A DNA stretch of 64,000 bases from Enterovibrio norvegicus DSM 15893 (GCF_900115495.1 NZ_FOWR01000002.1:1-64000); one strand, 5' to 3'. Positions 7,792-17,371 are shown, numbered from the stretch's first letter. Numbers and translations are program-made. The notes: generated by a model not told the origin, from the sequence alone.

Positions 7792-9270
7792 ATGATGTCA
7801 GGTAGCGAGAAGTTCAACGTATTCTCCTTTACAGGGAAAATGAAAATACTTCATTTAAGTTGGTTCGCCTTTTTTATTACGTTTGTGGTGTGGTTTAACT
7901 TTGCTCCCTTGCTGCAATCGGTAAAGGAATCATTAGGATTAACCACCGCAGAAATTAAAACACTCCTTATTCTAAACGTCGCCTTCACCATACCCGCTCG
8001 GGTCGTGGTTGGCATGCTCACGGACAAATACGGGCCACGCATTGTTTATTCACTCTTGCTCGCCATTTGTTCCATCCCATGTTTCGTGTTCGCCCTTTCG
8101 GATAACTTTGTTCAAGCCGCCATTGCGCGTTTTGCATTGGGTTTGATCGGTGCCGGTTTCGTTATCGGTATTCGCTTGGTATCAGAGTGGTTCCCACATA
8201 ACGAGTTGGGCACGGCAGAAGGCATTTACGGAGGTTGGGGTAACTTTGGCTCCGCGGCAGCAGCATTCACCCTTCCAACGGTTGCAGTGATGTTTGGTGG
8301 TGAAGACGGTTGGCGTTATGCCATGGCGATCACTGGTGTGATGAGCCTGTTGTTTTCTTTCGTTTTCTACCGAAGCGTGACTGATACGCCGAAGGGCGCG
8401 ACCTATTACAAGCCTAAAAACGGCGGCGCAATGGAAGTGACCTCGAAGAGTGATTTCTTTCTTCTACTTTTGATGAAAGTGCCGATGTACGGCGCGCTTG
8501 CGTTACTGGCGTGGAAACTGTCGCCATCAGGCATTGGTATGTTCTCAGATTCGGTGGTAAACGCTGTTTATGTGGTGCTTGCCCTGATTTATGCGTTCGA
8601 TGCAGCTCAAGTGTGGAAAGTGAACAAGCATGTGTTCGTTGAACCTGTGCCTGAAATTCATCAGTACAAATTTAAGCAAGTTGCAGTGCTCAACGTACTT
8701 TACTTTGCGACCTTTGGTTCTGAGTTGGCGGTGGTTTCGATGTTGCCGTTATTCTTTGCTGACACGTTCGAACTGACCCCTGTTGTGGCAGGCATGGTGG
8801 CATCGGCATATGCCTTCATGAACTTGATGTCGCGCCCAGGTGGCGGCTGGTTGTCGGACAAATTTGGTCGTAAACCGACGCTACTTATCCTAACGGCGGG
8901 ATTGGCAGTGGGTTACTTTGTGATGGGACAAGTAGATGGCGCTTGGCCAGTCTGGTTGGCGGTTGTTGCAGCAATGGGCTGTTCGTTCTTCGTGCAATCC
9001 GGTGAAGGGGCGGTATTTGCAGCTGTGCCACTGATTAAACGCCGCATGACAGGTCAAATCGCAGGTATGACGGGTGCATACGGTAACGTGGGTGCTGTGG
9101 TGTACCTCACCGTGTTATCGCTGGTGGATTACAGCACCTTCTTCTTAATCATTGCCGGTACCGCGGTGCTTGGTTTTGTCACGCTACTCTTTATGGAGGA
9201 GCCTTCAGGCCAGATTGCTGAAGTGAATGACGATGGCACCATTACCATGATTGACGTAGCGAAAGCCTAA
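7792..9270 (+). CDS. Nitrate/nitrite transporter, MFS NNP family (NarK/NasA type)
   Basis: 492 residues, about 12 hydrophobic segments, preceded by GAGGACAGGA. The nitrate signature segments EGIYGGWGNFGSA and GMTGAYGNVGAV are both visible, as are the MFS loop DKYGPR and its repeat DKFGRKPT. It sits in the inner membrane and imports nitrate, or exchanges nitrate for nitrite, for the assimilation enzymes upstream. The next gene starts two bases after its stop, so they are co-transcribed. The family is firm; import rather than export is inferred from context. Confidence 0.92.
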   Translation: MMSGSEKFNVFSFTGKMKILHLSWFAFFITFVVWFNFAPLLQSVKESLGLTTAEIKTLLILNVAFTIPARVVVGMLTDKYGPRIVYSLLLAICSIPCFVFALSDNFVQAAIARFALGLIGAGFVIGIRLVSEWFPHNELGTAEGIYGGWGNFGSAAAAFTLPTVAVMFGGEDGWRYAMAITGVMSLLFSFVFYRSVTDTPKGATYYKPKNGGAMEVTSKSDFFLLLLMKVPMYGALALLAWKLSPSGIGMFSDSVVNAVYVVLALIYAFDAAQVWKVNKHVFVEPVPEIHQYKFKQVAVLNVLYFATFGSELAVVSMLPLFFADTFELTPVVAGMVASAYAFMNLMSRPGGGWLSDKFGRKPTLLILTAGLAVGYFVMGQVDGAWPVWLAVVAAMGCSFFVQSGEGAVFAAVPLIKRRMTGQIAGMTGAYGNVGAVVYLTVLSLVDYSTFFLIIAGTAVLGFVTLLFMEEPSGQIAEVNDDGTITMIDVAKA

Positions 9271-9272
9271 TT

Positions 9273-11072
9273 ATGAAACCCGAGGTTTTGTCGACGCCTT
9301 GCATGGCGTCTCAAGCCACGAAAGAGTCCGAGAAGCTTGCTTCTCGGCTCGTCGTTCGTGCGGGTGGGTGCTCTGTGGCGGGGCGAAAGCCCCCGAATCA
9401 GGATGCTTTTGCCGTAAAAATCCCCACCAACCTGAGTGAACTCAAACACAAAGGCGTGGTTGCGACGATTGCTGATGGCGTGAGCTCAAGCGAGATCAGC
9501 CAAAAAGCCAGTGAAACCAGCGTCACTGAGTTTATTAATGACTACATGGACACCCCAAATACGTGGTCGGTTAAGTCCTCTGCGGGGGCGGTACTTAAAT
9601 CGATTAACCATTGGCTTTTCCATCACGCAAAACAAGATGGTGAGAAATCCAATGCCATGGTCGCTGCGTTTACCAGCGTTATCATTAAATCAAACACTGC
9701 CCATCTTTTTCACGTGGGTGACTGTCGGGTTTATCTTCTTCGAGATAAAACGCTGACGCAGTTAACCCAAGACCACCGTCGTTACACCAGCAAAACACAG
9801 CACCACTTAACGCGTGCTCTTGGCATTGATAGTCACTTAGAGGTGGACTACAAACTATCAGCGGTACAGGCGGGTGATGTGTTGTTGATGACCACAGACG
9901 GCGTGCATGATGCCTTGTCTGAAAAGGACATACTTACCTTCCTGAAAGGCAAGGTATGCGGCCAAGACGAAAGTCTTGAAACCGTTGCGACAGCGTTTGT
10001 AGACAAAGCGTTGGCGGCAGGCAGCGATGACAATGCCACCTGCCTGTTTATCGCCGTAGATGAATTGCCGAAAGCCGCTTTCGATGAGGCGTTTAGGCAT
10101 CGCGCAGAACAAGTGATCCCGCCTGTGTTGTCTGAAGGGCAACAGATCGACCACTTCCAGATCAAACGCGTGATATACAGCGGTAGCCGAAGCCATTTGT
10201 ATCTCGCGAGAAGCACGCAAGATGACAAACAATACGTTTTGAAAATGCCGTCTCAGAACTTCGCAGATGACGACGTGTATCTGTCTGGCTTTATTCGGGA
10301 AGGGTGGATCGGAGAGCAAGTGCGCCAGCGGGGCGTGATGAAAATTCACCCCCAAACGTGGCATTCTCGCTTCCTCTATCATGTCTGCGATTACGTCGAT
10401 GGGATGACGCTCAGGCAGTGGATGCTGGATAACCCGACGCCGACACTCTCGCAAATCCGCACGCTTGCTAAGGGCGCGATTCGCTCCATGCGTGTTTTAC
10501 AGCGCATGGCAGTAGTGCATCGTGATATTAAGCCGGATAACCTGATGGTGGATAAAGACATGAATGTTGTCTTGATTGATTACGGGACAGCGCAAGCGCA
10601 TGGGTTGGAGGAGCTGTCAGGGCATGTGGAAGAAAGTTACCCCGTTGGGGATTTGAATTATGCTGCACCTGAGTATTTGAAGGGCAATAAAGCCACCTTG
10701 TCGTCTGATGTCTATTCACTCGGCGTGACCTTCTACGAAATGCTCACGGGGCATTTACCTTATAAACCTGTGAATGCATCAAGCCCACGAGTATCAAAGC
10801 GACAAACCTACACCCCTGCCGTGGTTTTTCGGCCTGATGTGCCTGATTGGTTTGATGCAGCGTTCAAAAAGGCGTGTCATTCCATTCCATCCGCGCGGTA
10901 TGACGTGCTGTCAGAATTTGAGCAAGATTTGTTAACCCCAAATCGGGAGCTGGAAAAGGTAAGCCAACAGCGCGCGATGATCGAAAAAGACCCCGTGCGC
11001 TTTTGGAAAGGATTATCTGTAGTGTTGCTTTCGATGGTGGTGTTGCTTACAGCGCTACTTGTTCAGGCTTAA
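9273..11072 (+). CDS. Fused PP2C phosphatase / serine-threonine kinase, membrane-anchored
   Basis: 599 residues. Residues ~25-245 are a PP2C-type phosphatase with metal-binding Asp motifs (NQDAF, TIADGVSS, VGDCRVY, TTDGVHDAL, DDNATC). Residues ~260-540 are a Hanks-type kinase with the Lys in YVLKMPSQ, catalytic VVHRDIKPDN and a DYG replacing DFG. The glycine loop (YSGSRSHLYLA) is degenerate. One hydrophobic helix ends the protein (~577-597), placing both domains in the cytoplasm. It is the last gene of the operon, two bases after the transporter. I infer control of nitrate uptake or assimilation by phosphorylation; the substrate is unknown. Confidence 0.9.
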   Translation: MKPEVLSTPCMASQATKESEKLASRLVVRAGGCSVAGRKPPNQDAFAVKIPTNLSELKHKGVVATIADGVSSSEISQKASETSVTEFINDYMDTPNTWSVKSSAGAVLKSINHWLFHHAKQDGEKSNAMVAAFTSVIIKSNTAHLFHVGDCRVYLLRDKTLTQLTQDHRRYTSKTQHHLTRALGIDSHLEVDYKLSAVQAGDVLLMTTDGVHDALSEKDILTFLKGKVCGQDESLETVATAFVDKALAAGSDDNATCLFIAVDELPKAAFDEAFRHRAEQVIPPVLSEGQQIDHFQIKRVIYSGSRSHLYLARSTQDDKQYVLKMPSQNFADDDVYLSGFIREGWIGEQVRQRGVMKIHPQTWHSRFLYHVCDYVDGMTLRQWMLDNPTPTLSQIRTLAKGAIRSMRVLQRMAVVHRDIKPDNLMVDKDMNVVLIDYGTAQAHGLEELSGHVEESYPVGDLNYAAPEYLKGNKATLSSDVYSLGVTFYEMLTGHLPYKPVNASSPRVSKRQTYTPAVVFRPDVPDWFDAAFKKACHSIPSARYDVLSEFEQDLLTPNRELEKVSQQRAMIEKDPVRFWKGLSVVLLSMVVLLTALLVQA

Positions 11073-11692
11073 CGCTGCGCGGTTAACGCAAGCATGACTC
11101 CCACACCCATGAATGTGCCGCCAAAGGTACGTGGCAACCATTTCGAATTGGCGAGACGCTTTGAGCGCGTAAAGGCTCTGACGCCCCAGTAGCCATAGCC
11201 GCACAGGCAAATGATTGAGCAACACATTAAGGTCACGACAAGGATAGAAAATTGTGGAAGCAAAGCTGTATTAATATCAATGAACTGCGGGAACAGGGCC
11301 GTGGAGAAGATAATGGCTTTAGGGTTGGTGATGGCGACCAGCACGCCTTGCAGATAATAACTTCGAGTATTGTCTGTTTGAGGGGCATCCTCGAGTGAAA
11401 TAGTCATCCCATTGCGCCACGTTTTTATGCCTAGGTAAAAGAGATAACACGCGCCGAGTATTTTGATTGCCATAAATGCAGTTGCGGAGCTGAGGACTAA
11501 TGCGCTAAGGCCTAACACTGAAAACGACGCCATTAAGAAAAGCCCTGTCACATTGCCTGCGATCGTAAACAACGCTTTTTTCAAACCGGAACGAAGCGTA
11601 TGGGTCATCACCAATAAGATGGCGGGCCCTGGTGAAAGCGCAGTCACAAAAGCGATCGACAAAAAGGCGAGCCAAGTTTCAAACGTCATCAT
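11069..11692 (-). CDS. LysE/RhtB family amino-acid exporter
   Basis: 207 residues with about six hydrophobic segments and the family's opening SPGPAILLVMTHTLRSG. Such proteins export amino acids or homoserine lactone-type compounds across the inner membrane; the substrate cannot be told. The start at 11692 follows AAGGAT. Its stop overlaps the stop of the convergent kinase gene by four bases, leaving no room for a terminator between them. Confidence 0.9.
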   Translation of the reverse strand: MMTFETWLAFLSIAFVTALSPGPAILLVMTHTLRSGLKKALFTIAGNVTGLFLMASFSVLGLSALVLSSATAFMAIKILGACYLFYLGIKTWRNGMTISLEDAPQTDNTRSYYLQGVLVAITNPKAIIFSTALFPQFIDINTALLPQFSILVVTLMCCSIICLCGYGYWGVRAFTRSKRLANSKWLPRTFGGTFMGVGVMLALTAQR

Positions 11693-11893
11693 TTCACCAT
11701 CCTTCCTAGATTATTTCGCCGTTGTTATCGGTATGAAAAACAAGCAACACCTCTTTCATAACATCACGTTGTCTTTGCAATGAAAAGCCACGTTAGCTGT
11801 TTTATGCGTCAGCAAATGAGACAACAGTGCTGATTAAGATTGCGCGTCATATTTAGTGGTTTTATCGAAGTTGTGTATATTGCTTTTGCATTT

Positions 11894-11912
11894 AATGCAA
11901 ATGAGAATCAAA
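11894..11912. promoter_or_regulatory. Possible Fur-like box before the RCC1 lipoprotein
   Basis: AATGCAAATGAGAATCAAA resembles a Fur box (the AATGAGAAT core), 33-50 bp upstream of the RCC1 lipoprotein start. Match is partial, so this is only a suggestion. Confidence 0.25.
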
Positions 11913-11944
11913 ACTAAACTCATGCGCATAATTGTATTGGAGAA

Positions 11945-13819
11945 ATGATGAATCGTAGAACATGGATGCCATTTGTTGTAATAGGGACGGCGGCAATACT
12001 GACGGGTTGCCCTGCTTTGAAACAAGGAAAGTTGGATGTTCCCGTAGAAGGGTTGCAATACAACTCGTCGTTTTTCAAAGGCTCAACCGATGAAGACGGC
12101 ACGTTTTATTACTTTGCTGGTGACAAGGTGCGTTTCAGCGTTGGTGGCGTGAAGTTTCAGAAAGTGAAAGGAAAAGAAACGGTCTCACTCGCCACGTTGG
12201 TGCGTGAAGATGACTTGCGCAATCAAGAATCTATCCGCCTTGTGAAAATGCTGATCGCACTCGACAGCGATGGCGACATGTACAACGGATTATCACTCGA
12301 TACTGATATTTCCTCTAAGCGTAAACGTGCTTTCAAAAAGCTCTCAGATGAACAGTACGAGAACATTGTGGGTGATGTCGGTGACGCTCAAGCTTATGCC
12401 TTTGTGAAATGGGAGCAAGCAGGCTCACACATTGCCATGGCGGCGGGTAACCACCACACCCTAGGCTTGAGCGCGGAAGGTAAGCCTTTCAGCTTTGGCG
12501 AAAACTATGGCGGTTTCGCGTATGGCGAGGATCCGAATCGCTACTGTGATGGGAAAATGCGCACCAAGCTTGGCCGAGCATCCGACCTTTATCTGCCAGA
12601 AGGCACTGAACTGGCCACGGAACCACGAGATGGCCTGACAGAAGCTGAAGGTGAATGTTATGTCGATTTGTTGAACCAGCGTCTCTACGGCCTTTCTAAC
12701 CCTACCTCTGCGTGGATTGACATGGATAGCGTTACATTCAAATCCATCTCCACCGATCAAATTGATGGCACCATGGTGACGGAAGACGGTCGTTTGTTTG
12801 TGTTTGGCCCTAATAACCGTGGTCAATTAGGTCTCGGTCATGAAGACACCGTCGATGCGCCATTGGAAGTGACACTACCCGATGACGCGTTAGCGGTGTA
12901 TGCGACCAGCGGCAGTGCGAGTGCCTATGTTGTCACGCGCTCAGGCAAGGTGTATTCAGCGGGTGACAACGGTAACTTGCAGCTAGGCCGTGTGGACGAC
13001 AAGGATGCAGACCAAAATACCTTCGGGCTGGTGGACATTCCAGCGGACGAATTTATTGTGTCTGTTGCGACTCGTGACCACCATGTTTTTGCCCTGACGG
13101 CGCAAGGCGATGTGTACTCGTGGGGTAACAATGGCCGCGGTGGCGAGTTAGGTGATGGCACCGTCAATGCAGACCGTTCCGTGCCAGCGAAGATTTTAGC
13201 AGGTAAAAACATCATCGCAGTAGAAACCGGTGCAGATTACGGCTTGGCGGTGGATGCCGAAGGCACTGTGTATGGCTGGGGCAGCAATGACTATGGTGCA
13301 CTCGCTCAAGGTACACCCGTGGCGAACAGCGCAGGCACGCTTTACAAAGTGGAAGACATCACTTCACTGCCAACGCCAGAAGTGCTTGTAAACTTGCTTC
13401 CTGAAAACCTAGGTAGTGATCGTATTGTTGAATTCCAGGGTGGTAGCCGCAACGCTCACGCACTGACACTGGGCGGCGATGTTTACTCTTGGGGTGACAT
13501 GGGGTCGGGTTACATGGGTAACGGATACGCGGTTGATGATCTTGGTATCGAGCGCCAAATTGCGATTCAACCTGTGAAGAATGAAACGTTGGGTGAAGTA
13601 AACGTTCTGTCGTTGAGTTCAAATACATCAAGCCATTTTGCGGTTGATGACAACGGCAAGGTATGGGCGTGGGGTTCAACGGCTGACGGTAAACTCGGTG
13701 TGGTCGAAGATTACTGTGCTGAAGTGAATGCAGACGCTTACGGTGAATCGGCGTCAACCAGCGTTTGTTACACACCAGTGGCCTTGTCTCTTGTGCCGAC
13801 GAGCGCCGAATTGGAGTAA
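11945..13819 (+). CDS. RCC1-repeat lipoprotein
   Basis: 624 residues. A lipobox (ILTGC, Cys22) follows a basic hydrophobic leader, so it is probably anchored in a membrane facing the periplasm or outside. Residues ~30-160 form a domain I do not recognise, which contains a short Asp-rich stretch (LDSDGDMYNGLSLDTD). From ~165 to the end there are RCC1-type beta-propeller blades, each with a YSWG or YGWG core (VYSWGNNGRGGELGDGT, VYGWGSNDYGALAQGT, VWAWGSTADGKLG). Bacterial RCC1 proteins usually bind proteins or surfaces; the partner is unknown. It stands alone and ends before a strong terminator. Confidence 0.88.
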   Translation: MMNRRTWMPFVVIGTAAILTGCPALKQGKLDVPVEGLQYNSSFFKGSTDEDGTFYYFAGDKVRFSVGGVKFQKVKGKETVSLATLVREDDLRNQESIRLVKMLIALDSDGDMYNGLSLDTDISSKRKRAFKKLSDEQYENIVGDVGDAQAYAFVKWEQAGSHIAMAAGNHHTLGLSAEGKPFSFGENYGGFAYGEDPNRYCDGKMRTKLGRASDLYLPEGTELATEPRDGLTEAEGECYVDLLNQRLYGLSNPTSAWIDMDSVTFKSISTDQIDGTMVTEDGRLFVFGPNNRGQLGLGHEDTVDAPLEVTLPDDALAVYATSGSASAYVVTRSGKVYSAGDNGNLQLGRVDDKDADQNTFGLVDIPADEFIVSVATRDHHVFALTAQGDVYSWGNNGRGGELGDGTVNADRSVPAKILAGKNIIAVETGADYGLAVDAEGTVYGWGSNDYGALAQGTPVANSAGTLYKVEDITSLPTPEVLVNLLPENLGSDRIVEFQGGSRNAHALTLGGDVYSWGDMGSGYMGNGYAVDDLGIERQIAIQPVKNETLGEVNVLSLSSNTSSHFAVDDNGKVWAWGSTADGKLGVVEDYCAEVNADAYGESASTSVCYTPVALSLVPTSAELE

Positions 13820-13921
13820 ACACATTAAGCGTGTGTTGAGCGAAGCAACACGCGTCATCAGCGATTCCGTTGGCTAGCGGATACCCGAGTAAATCGAGAC
13901 AAACATTCGATACGGGGCACG

Positions 13922-13952
13922 AAAGAAGGTGGCTTAGCCACCTTCTTTTTTT
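13922..13952. terminator. Bidirectional intrinsic terminator
   Basis: GAAGGTGGC-TTA-GCCACCTTC (13925-13945) is a perfect nine-base-pair stem flanked by A3 and T7. It separates the convergent RCC1 lipoprotein and thioredoxin genes and can work both ways. Confidence 0.93.
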
Positions 13953-13974
13953 CTACATACAGGCTGACGCGTAT

Positions 13975-14307
13975 TCAAGCCTCTTCCATGATGGCTTGCA
14001 CTTCATGCGTCTCTGTTGGGCGAACAACACGCGACACTTCTACGCCGTCTTTTAGCAAAATGACTGTTGGCCAGAGCTTCACCTTAAAGTGGCGACCAAG
14101 CGCTTTACCTTTGCCATCAAACACCTTGATATGCAGCATCGGGGTAGGCTCAAGTACCTCTTTGATTGCGTCTTGCGCGCCTTGGCAATGCGGACACCAA
14201 GGTGCGCCAAATTCGATCACTGCAAGACCTTTTAGATGCGTGACATCTTCAATGGCGGGCGCGTCTTCGTCATAATCAGGTTTGAACCCGATTGTTGATG
14301 CTTTCAT
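13975..14307 (-). CDS. Thioredoxin-family protein
   Basis: 110 residues with the redox motif APWCPHCQ at ~33-40 and the cis-Pro segment KLWPTVILLKDG. No signal peptide, so it is cytoplasmic. CPHC rather than CGPC points to a glutaredoxin/DsbA-like redox potential. The start follows AAGGAAG. It is the last gene of a three-gene minus-strand set with a zinc-ribbon protein and an unknown protein. The substrate is unknown. Confidence 0.85.
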   Translation of the reverse strand: MKASTIGFKPDYDEDAPAIEDVTHLKGLAVIEFGAPWCPHCQGAQDAIKEVLEPTPMLHIKVFDGKGKALGRHFKVKLWPTVILLKDGVEVSRVVRPTETHEVQAIMEEA

Positions 14308-14355
14308 CGTGTATTCTTCCTTGAAGCGTATTGGGTTAAGAGCGTGTTAGTGTGT

Positions 14356-14553
14356 TCAAAATGCATCGTTTTCGTCATGCACTGAGACATAAAGAGAGCC
14401 ATCGTTCTCTTGTTGAACGAAAAAGGTAATCGGCCGGCAACAGACTTGGCAATCTTCAATGTATTGCTGTCCACTGTCCTCACTGTCGATAAGCACCTGA
14501 ATAGACTCACCGCAATACGGACAATCAATGGCTCTTTCATCCAGCTCGGTCAT
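14356..14553 (-). CDS. CPXCG-motif cysteine-rich protein
   Basis: 65 residues. Two Cys pairs (DCPYCGES and DCQVCCRP) form a probable zinc ribbon. This is the small, widely conserved proteobacterial CPXCG family with no proven function. Start 14553 follows AAGGAAAAGG. Neighbours suggest a redox or metal role, but that is guesswork. Confidence 0.87.
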   Translation of the reverse strand: MTELDERAIDCPYCGESIQVLIDSEDSGQQYIEDCQVCCRPITFFVQQENDGSLYVSVHDENDAF

Positions 14554-14594
14554 TTACCTTTTCCTTTTTTCTCAGGCTAAGAACAAGGCCAACA

Positions 14595-14966
14595 TTAAAT
14601 CCAGCGTTTGATAGCTTCCGCTGTGTCGCTCGGATTGGTATTGAAACAAATGGCCGCGTCTGGCGCTGCCATGTGCGCTGCATTGACCAGACGTTCGAAG
14701 ACGAGAAAATGATCCTCGTCACGACGCACACCGGCACCAATTAGCACGCAATCATAACCTTGTCCTTCGAGCGCTTTGGTTGCGGTTTCGAAGGCCGTTT
14801 CACCATCACGAATATAGTGCAGTACAACGTCATAACCGAGTGATACCAAGTTATCTCGGTCGCCTTCTAATGCCGCACGCAGCTTTTCTGCGCTCATGCC
14901 TGGCCATTTATCGTAGTTAACAACGTCAGGGTGCCAGCCGAAAAGGGCGACTTTTTTATCACTCAT
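14595..14966 (-). CDS. Conserved protein of unknown function, Rossmann-like
   Basis: 123 residues from ATG 14966, with GGAGG four bases upstream; an upstream in-frame start at 14999 has no such site. Beta strands followed by glycine or polar turns (KKVALFGWHPDVV, YDCVLIGAGVRRDEDH, DAAICFNTNPSDTAEAI) suggest an alpha/beta sandwich. I do not recognise the family. First gene of the set with the CPXCG and thioredoxin genes. Confidence 0.75.
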   Translation of the reverse strand: MSDKKVALFGWHPDVVNYDKWPGMSAEKLRAALEGDRDNLVSLGYDVVLHYIRDGETAFETATKALEGQGYDCVLIGAGVRRDEDHFLVFERLVNAAHMAAPDAAICFNTNPSDTAEAIKRWI

Positions 14967-15157
14967 GGATCCTCCAATCAATATTGTTCCCGCTCTCACT
15001 GTATCGCTAATTGGTCTGTTATTGTTGTCTGATTTATAAGCTTAGATTATCTATTTGCGACGCGGTGTCTGTGGCGTGAAAACTCAGAATAAAACAGGAG
15101 GCGTTCATTGGGAGTGATGCGTTTAGAAGAAAAAGTGCGGATGTCTTTACGGAAAGT

Positions 15158-15195
15158 AAAAAGGCGAGCAGGCCGACGACAGGTTATCTGCTCGC
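15158..15195 (-). terminator. Terminator of the minus inositol operon
   Basis: On the minus strand GCGAGCAG (15195-15188) pairs with CTGCTCGC (15171-15164), followed by CTTTTTAC. It lies 64 bases after the last gene of the iolD-led operon. The loop is long (16 bases). Confidence 0.65.
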
Positions 15196-15258
15196 AAATG
15201 TAAACCGTTTTCAGTTGTGCACTGAAGCGCGTTAACTGAGGGTATTAAGTGCCAGTGG

Positions 15259-16428
15259 TTAGGTGAGATCTTTCAGAGGCTCCCACTTTCCATCGTTGTC
15301 TGACGAGCGCACAGCAGCATAAACAAATGCCATCCCATACGCACCTTCTTCCACGGTAGGGTTCCACAGGCTGAAAGGTTCGGGTTGCTCGCCCATAAGA
15401 TCATCCACAATGTTCGACGCAAAATCGAAATACAGATTGGCGAAGGCTTCGCGGTAGCCTTCAGGGTGTCCAATGGCCACATGGGAAACACGTTTTCCCG
15501 CTTCTGAAAGCCCAATTCCCCCTTTGGTGAGCACATATGCAGGCTTATCAATAGGGCGAACTATCAATTCATTGGGTTGTTCTTGGTGCCATTCCAACCC
15601 GCCTTTGGTGCCATAAATTGTGAAATTCAAACCATGAACACCACCAGCGGCTGCTTGTGTCACCCAGAAAACTCCCCGTGCTTTGTTGGGGTACCGGAGC
15701 AAAATGCCGCAATAATCATCGGCGTCGCGGCCTTCTACAATGGCGGTTACGTCAGCACTCAAAGAAGATGCTTCCATCCCCATGACATAGCTGGAAAGGT
15801 GGTAGCTGTGCGTGGCAATGTCACCCAGAATAAGGGAAGGGCCAGCCAGTTCGGGCTTCATGTGCCAGTTTGAACCCGCACGCTCTGATTCCGTGAGCTC
15901 GGCAAGGTGGCCTTGAACATAATTGCTTTGCACCATGGTGATATCGCCGATAAGACCTTGTGCCACCATTTCACGTGCTTGTCGCACCATCGCATAACCG
16001 CTATAGCCGTAAGCGACACAGTATCGTTTACCGGAGGTTTTCACGCGTTTGACCAAATCTGCTGACTCGTCTTCAGTCATGGTTAATGGCTTTTCACAAA
16101 ACACATTAAACCCTGCCTCAAGCGCGCGGCAAGACAGTTCATAGTGGCTGTTGTTGGGCGTCATGATGGCGAGTGCATCGATGGGGTTTTCTGCATTCGC
16201 TTCGCCCTTAAACAAGGCTTCAGGGTCGGCGTAGGGGCGTTCAATCCCCATCGCGTGCCCAGCCGCAATGGAACGCTCTGGATGAGAAGAAAAGACGCCA
16301 GCCACCACTTCAAATTCTTCGTGCATCGTGGCGGCGGAGCGGTGAATAGATCCAATGAAAGAATCTGGCCCTCCGCCAATTACGCCTAGTCTCAACCTTC
16401 TTCCCAGTTTGCGGTATGCCTTGCTCAT
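15259..16428 (-). CDS. Gfo/Idh/MocA-family oxidoreductase (inositol locus A, copy 1)
   Basis: 389 residues from ATG 16428 (AGGAC upstream). The N-terminal NAD-binding fold has LRLGVIGGGPDSFIGSIH, and the family Lys-Pro pair appears as VFCEKPLTMT. A C-terminal substrate-binding domain follows. It likely oxidises an inositol isomer, an inosose or a related sugar. It is the last gene of the iolD-led operon. It is longer than canonical IolG (about 330) and resembles the other 391-residue dehydrogenase of the same operon more than the IolG at 43255. The exact substrate is unknown. Confidence 0.86.
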   Translation of the reverse strand: MSKAYRKLGRRLRLGVIGGGPDSFIGSIHRSAATMHEEFEVVAGVFSSHPERSIAAGHAMGIERPYADPEALFKGEANAENPIDALAIMTPNNSHYELSCRALEAGFNVFCEKPLTMTEDESADLVKRVKTSGKRYCVAYGYSGYAMVRQAREMVAQGLIGDITMVQSNYVQGHLAELTESERAGSNWHMKPELAGPSLILGDIATHSYHLSSYVMGMEASSLSADVTAIVEGRDADDYCGILLRYPNKARGVFWVTQAAAGGVHGLNFTIYGTKGGLEWHQEQPNELIVRPIDKPAYVLTKGGIGLSEAGKRVSHVAIGHPEGYREAFANLYFDFASNIVDDLMGEQPEPFSLWNPTVEEGAYGMAFVYAAVRSSDNDGKWEPLKDLT

Positions 16429-16492
16429 TGTTACGTCCTTTTTAAAGAATCCATTTACACGTTTACCCATTTACCCATTACGCCGTGATGAT

Positions 16493-17344
16493 CTATTTCA
16501 ACAACGGTTGCTTGGTCGCCGACAGAAGCGCCAGCACACGCTCCGCCTCGGCTTGCAGTGCAGGCATTGCTTTACCGGCGAAATATTGTCGGTCGTATTT
16601 GTCAGGCTCTTGTGTCATGCACGCGCGAATAGCATTGCCAAAAGCGACGCGGAACGTTGTGCCGACATTGAATTTGGCGACACGTTGCTGCTTGAGTGTC
16701 AGAAGATCGGCTTCCGCTATTCCCGTTGTGCCATGAATCACCAAGGGAAGGGTGGTTGCGACTTCGATTTGTTTCAGCAGTTCAAACTCGATCGGGCTGT
16801 CTGCCTCGGTTTTACGGTGCACGTTGCCAACAGACACGGCCAAGGCATCAATGCCACTTTCTTGTGCATATCGGGTGGCCTCTGCTGGGTCTGTCGACAT
16901 GGATTTGATGTGGTCGCGCCCTTCTTGATAAGGCACTGAGCCCAGTTCCCCTTCGACAGATACCCCAACCGCATGCGCCACGTCGACGACCTGGCGGGTA
17001 CGACGAATATTCTCATCAAGCGGCAGTTGTGAGCCATCGAACATCACCGAGCTAAATCCCGCATGAATGGCGCGATACACAATGGCTTCTTCGTAGCAAT
17101 GATCGAGATGCACACATACGGGCACGGAAGCGGCTTTCGCCATCGGGACTAACATCCCAGCCATGGCTTCGACTCCCGCAAGGTCTACCATGTCTTTGTT
17201 CACCGCTAGGATAACGGGCAGCGAACGTGCTTCCGCGGCTGCGATGATGGCTTGGGCTTCTTCAAGCCCAAACACATTGCAGCAGGCGATAGCGCCGTCT
17301 GACACGGCGGCATCGGGGAGTAAATCGTTGAGGTTAACTAACAT
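16493..17344 (-). CDS. iolJ: Class II aldolase, probable 5-dehydro-2-deoxyphosphogluconate aldolase
   Basis: 283 residues. Class II fructose-bisphosphate aldolase fold, with zinc and catalytic residues in VCVHLDHC (about 82-89), VEGELGSVP, VSVGNVH and PLVIHGTTG. In inositol operons this enzyme splits 2-deoxy-5-keto-gluconate 6-phosphate into DHAP and malonic semialdehyde. Position between the iolB homologue and a dehydrogenase supports IolJ rather than a glycolytic Fba. The iolC fusion at 57477 carries a DUF2090 domain thought to do the same job, so this step may be duplicated. Confidence 0.85.
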   Translation of the reverse strand: MLVNLNDLLPDAAVSDGAIACCNVFGLEEAQAIIAAAEARSLPVILAVNKDMVDLAGVEAMAGMLVPMAKAASVPVCVHLDHCYEEAIVYRAIHAGFSSVMFDGSQLPLDENIRRTRQVVDVAHAVGVSVEGELGSVPYQEGRDHIKSMSTDPAEATRYAQESGIDALAVSVGNVHRKTEADSPIEFELLKQIEVATTLPLVIHGTTGIAEADLLTLKQQRVAKFNVGTTFRVAFGNAIRACMTQEPDKYDRQYFAGKAMPALQAEAERVLALLSATKQPLLK

Positions 17345-17371
17345 TGCATCTTCCCTGTGAATGTTGGTGCG

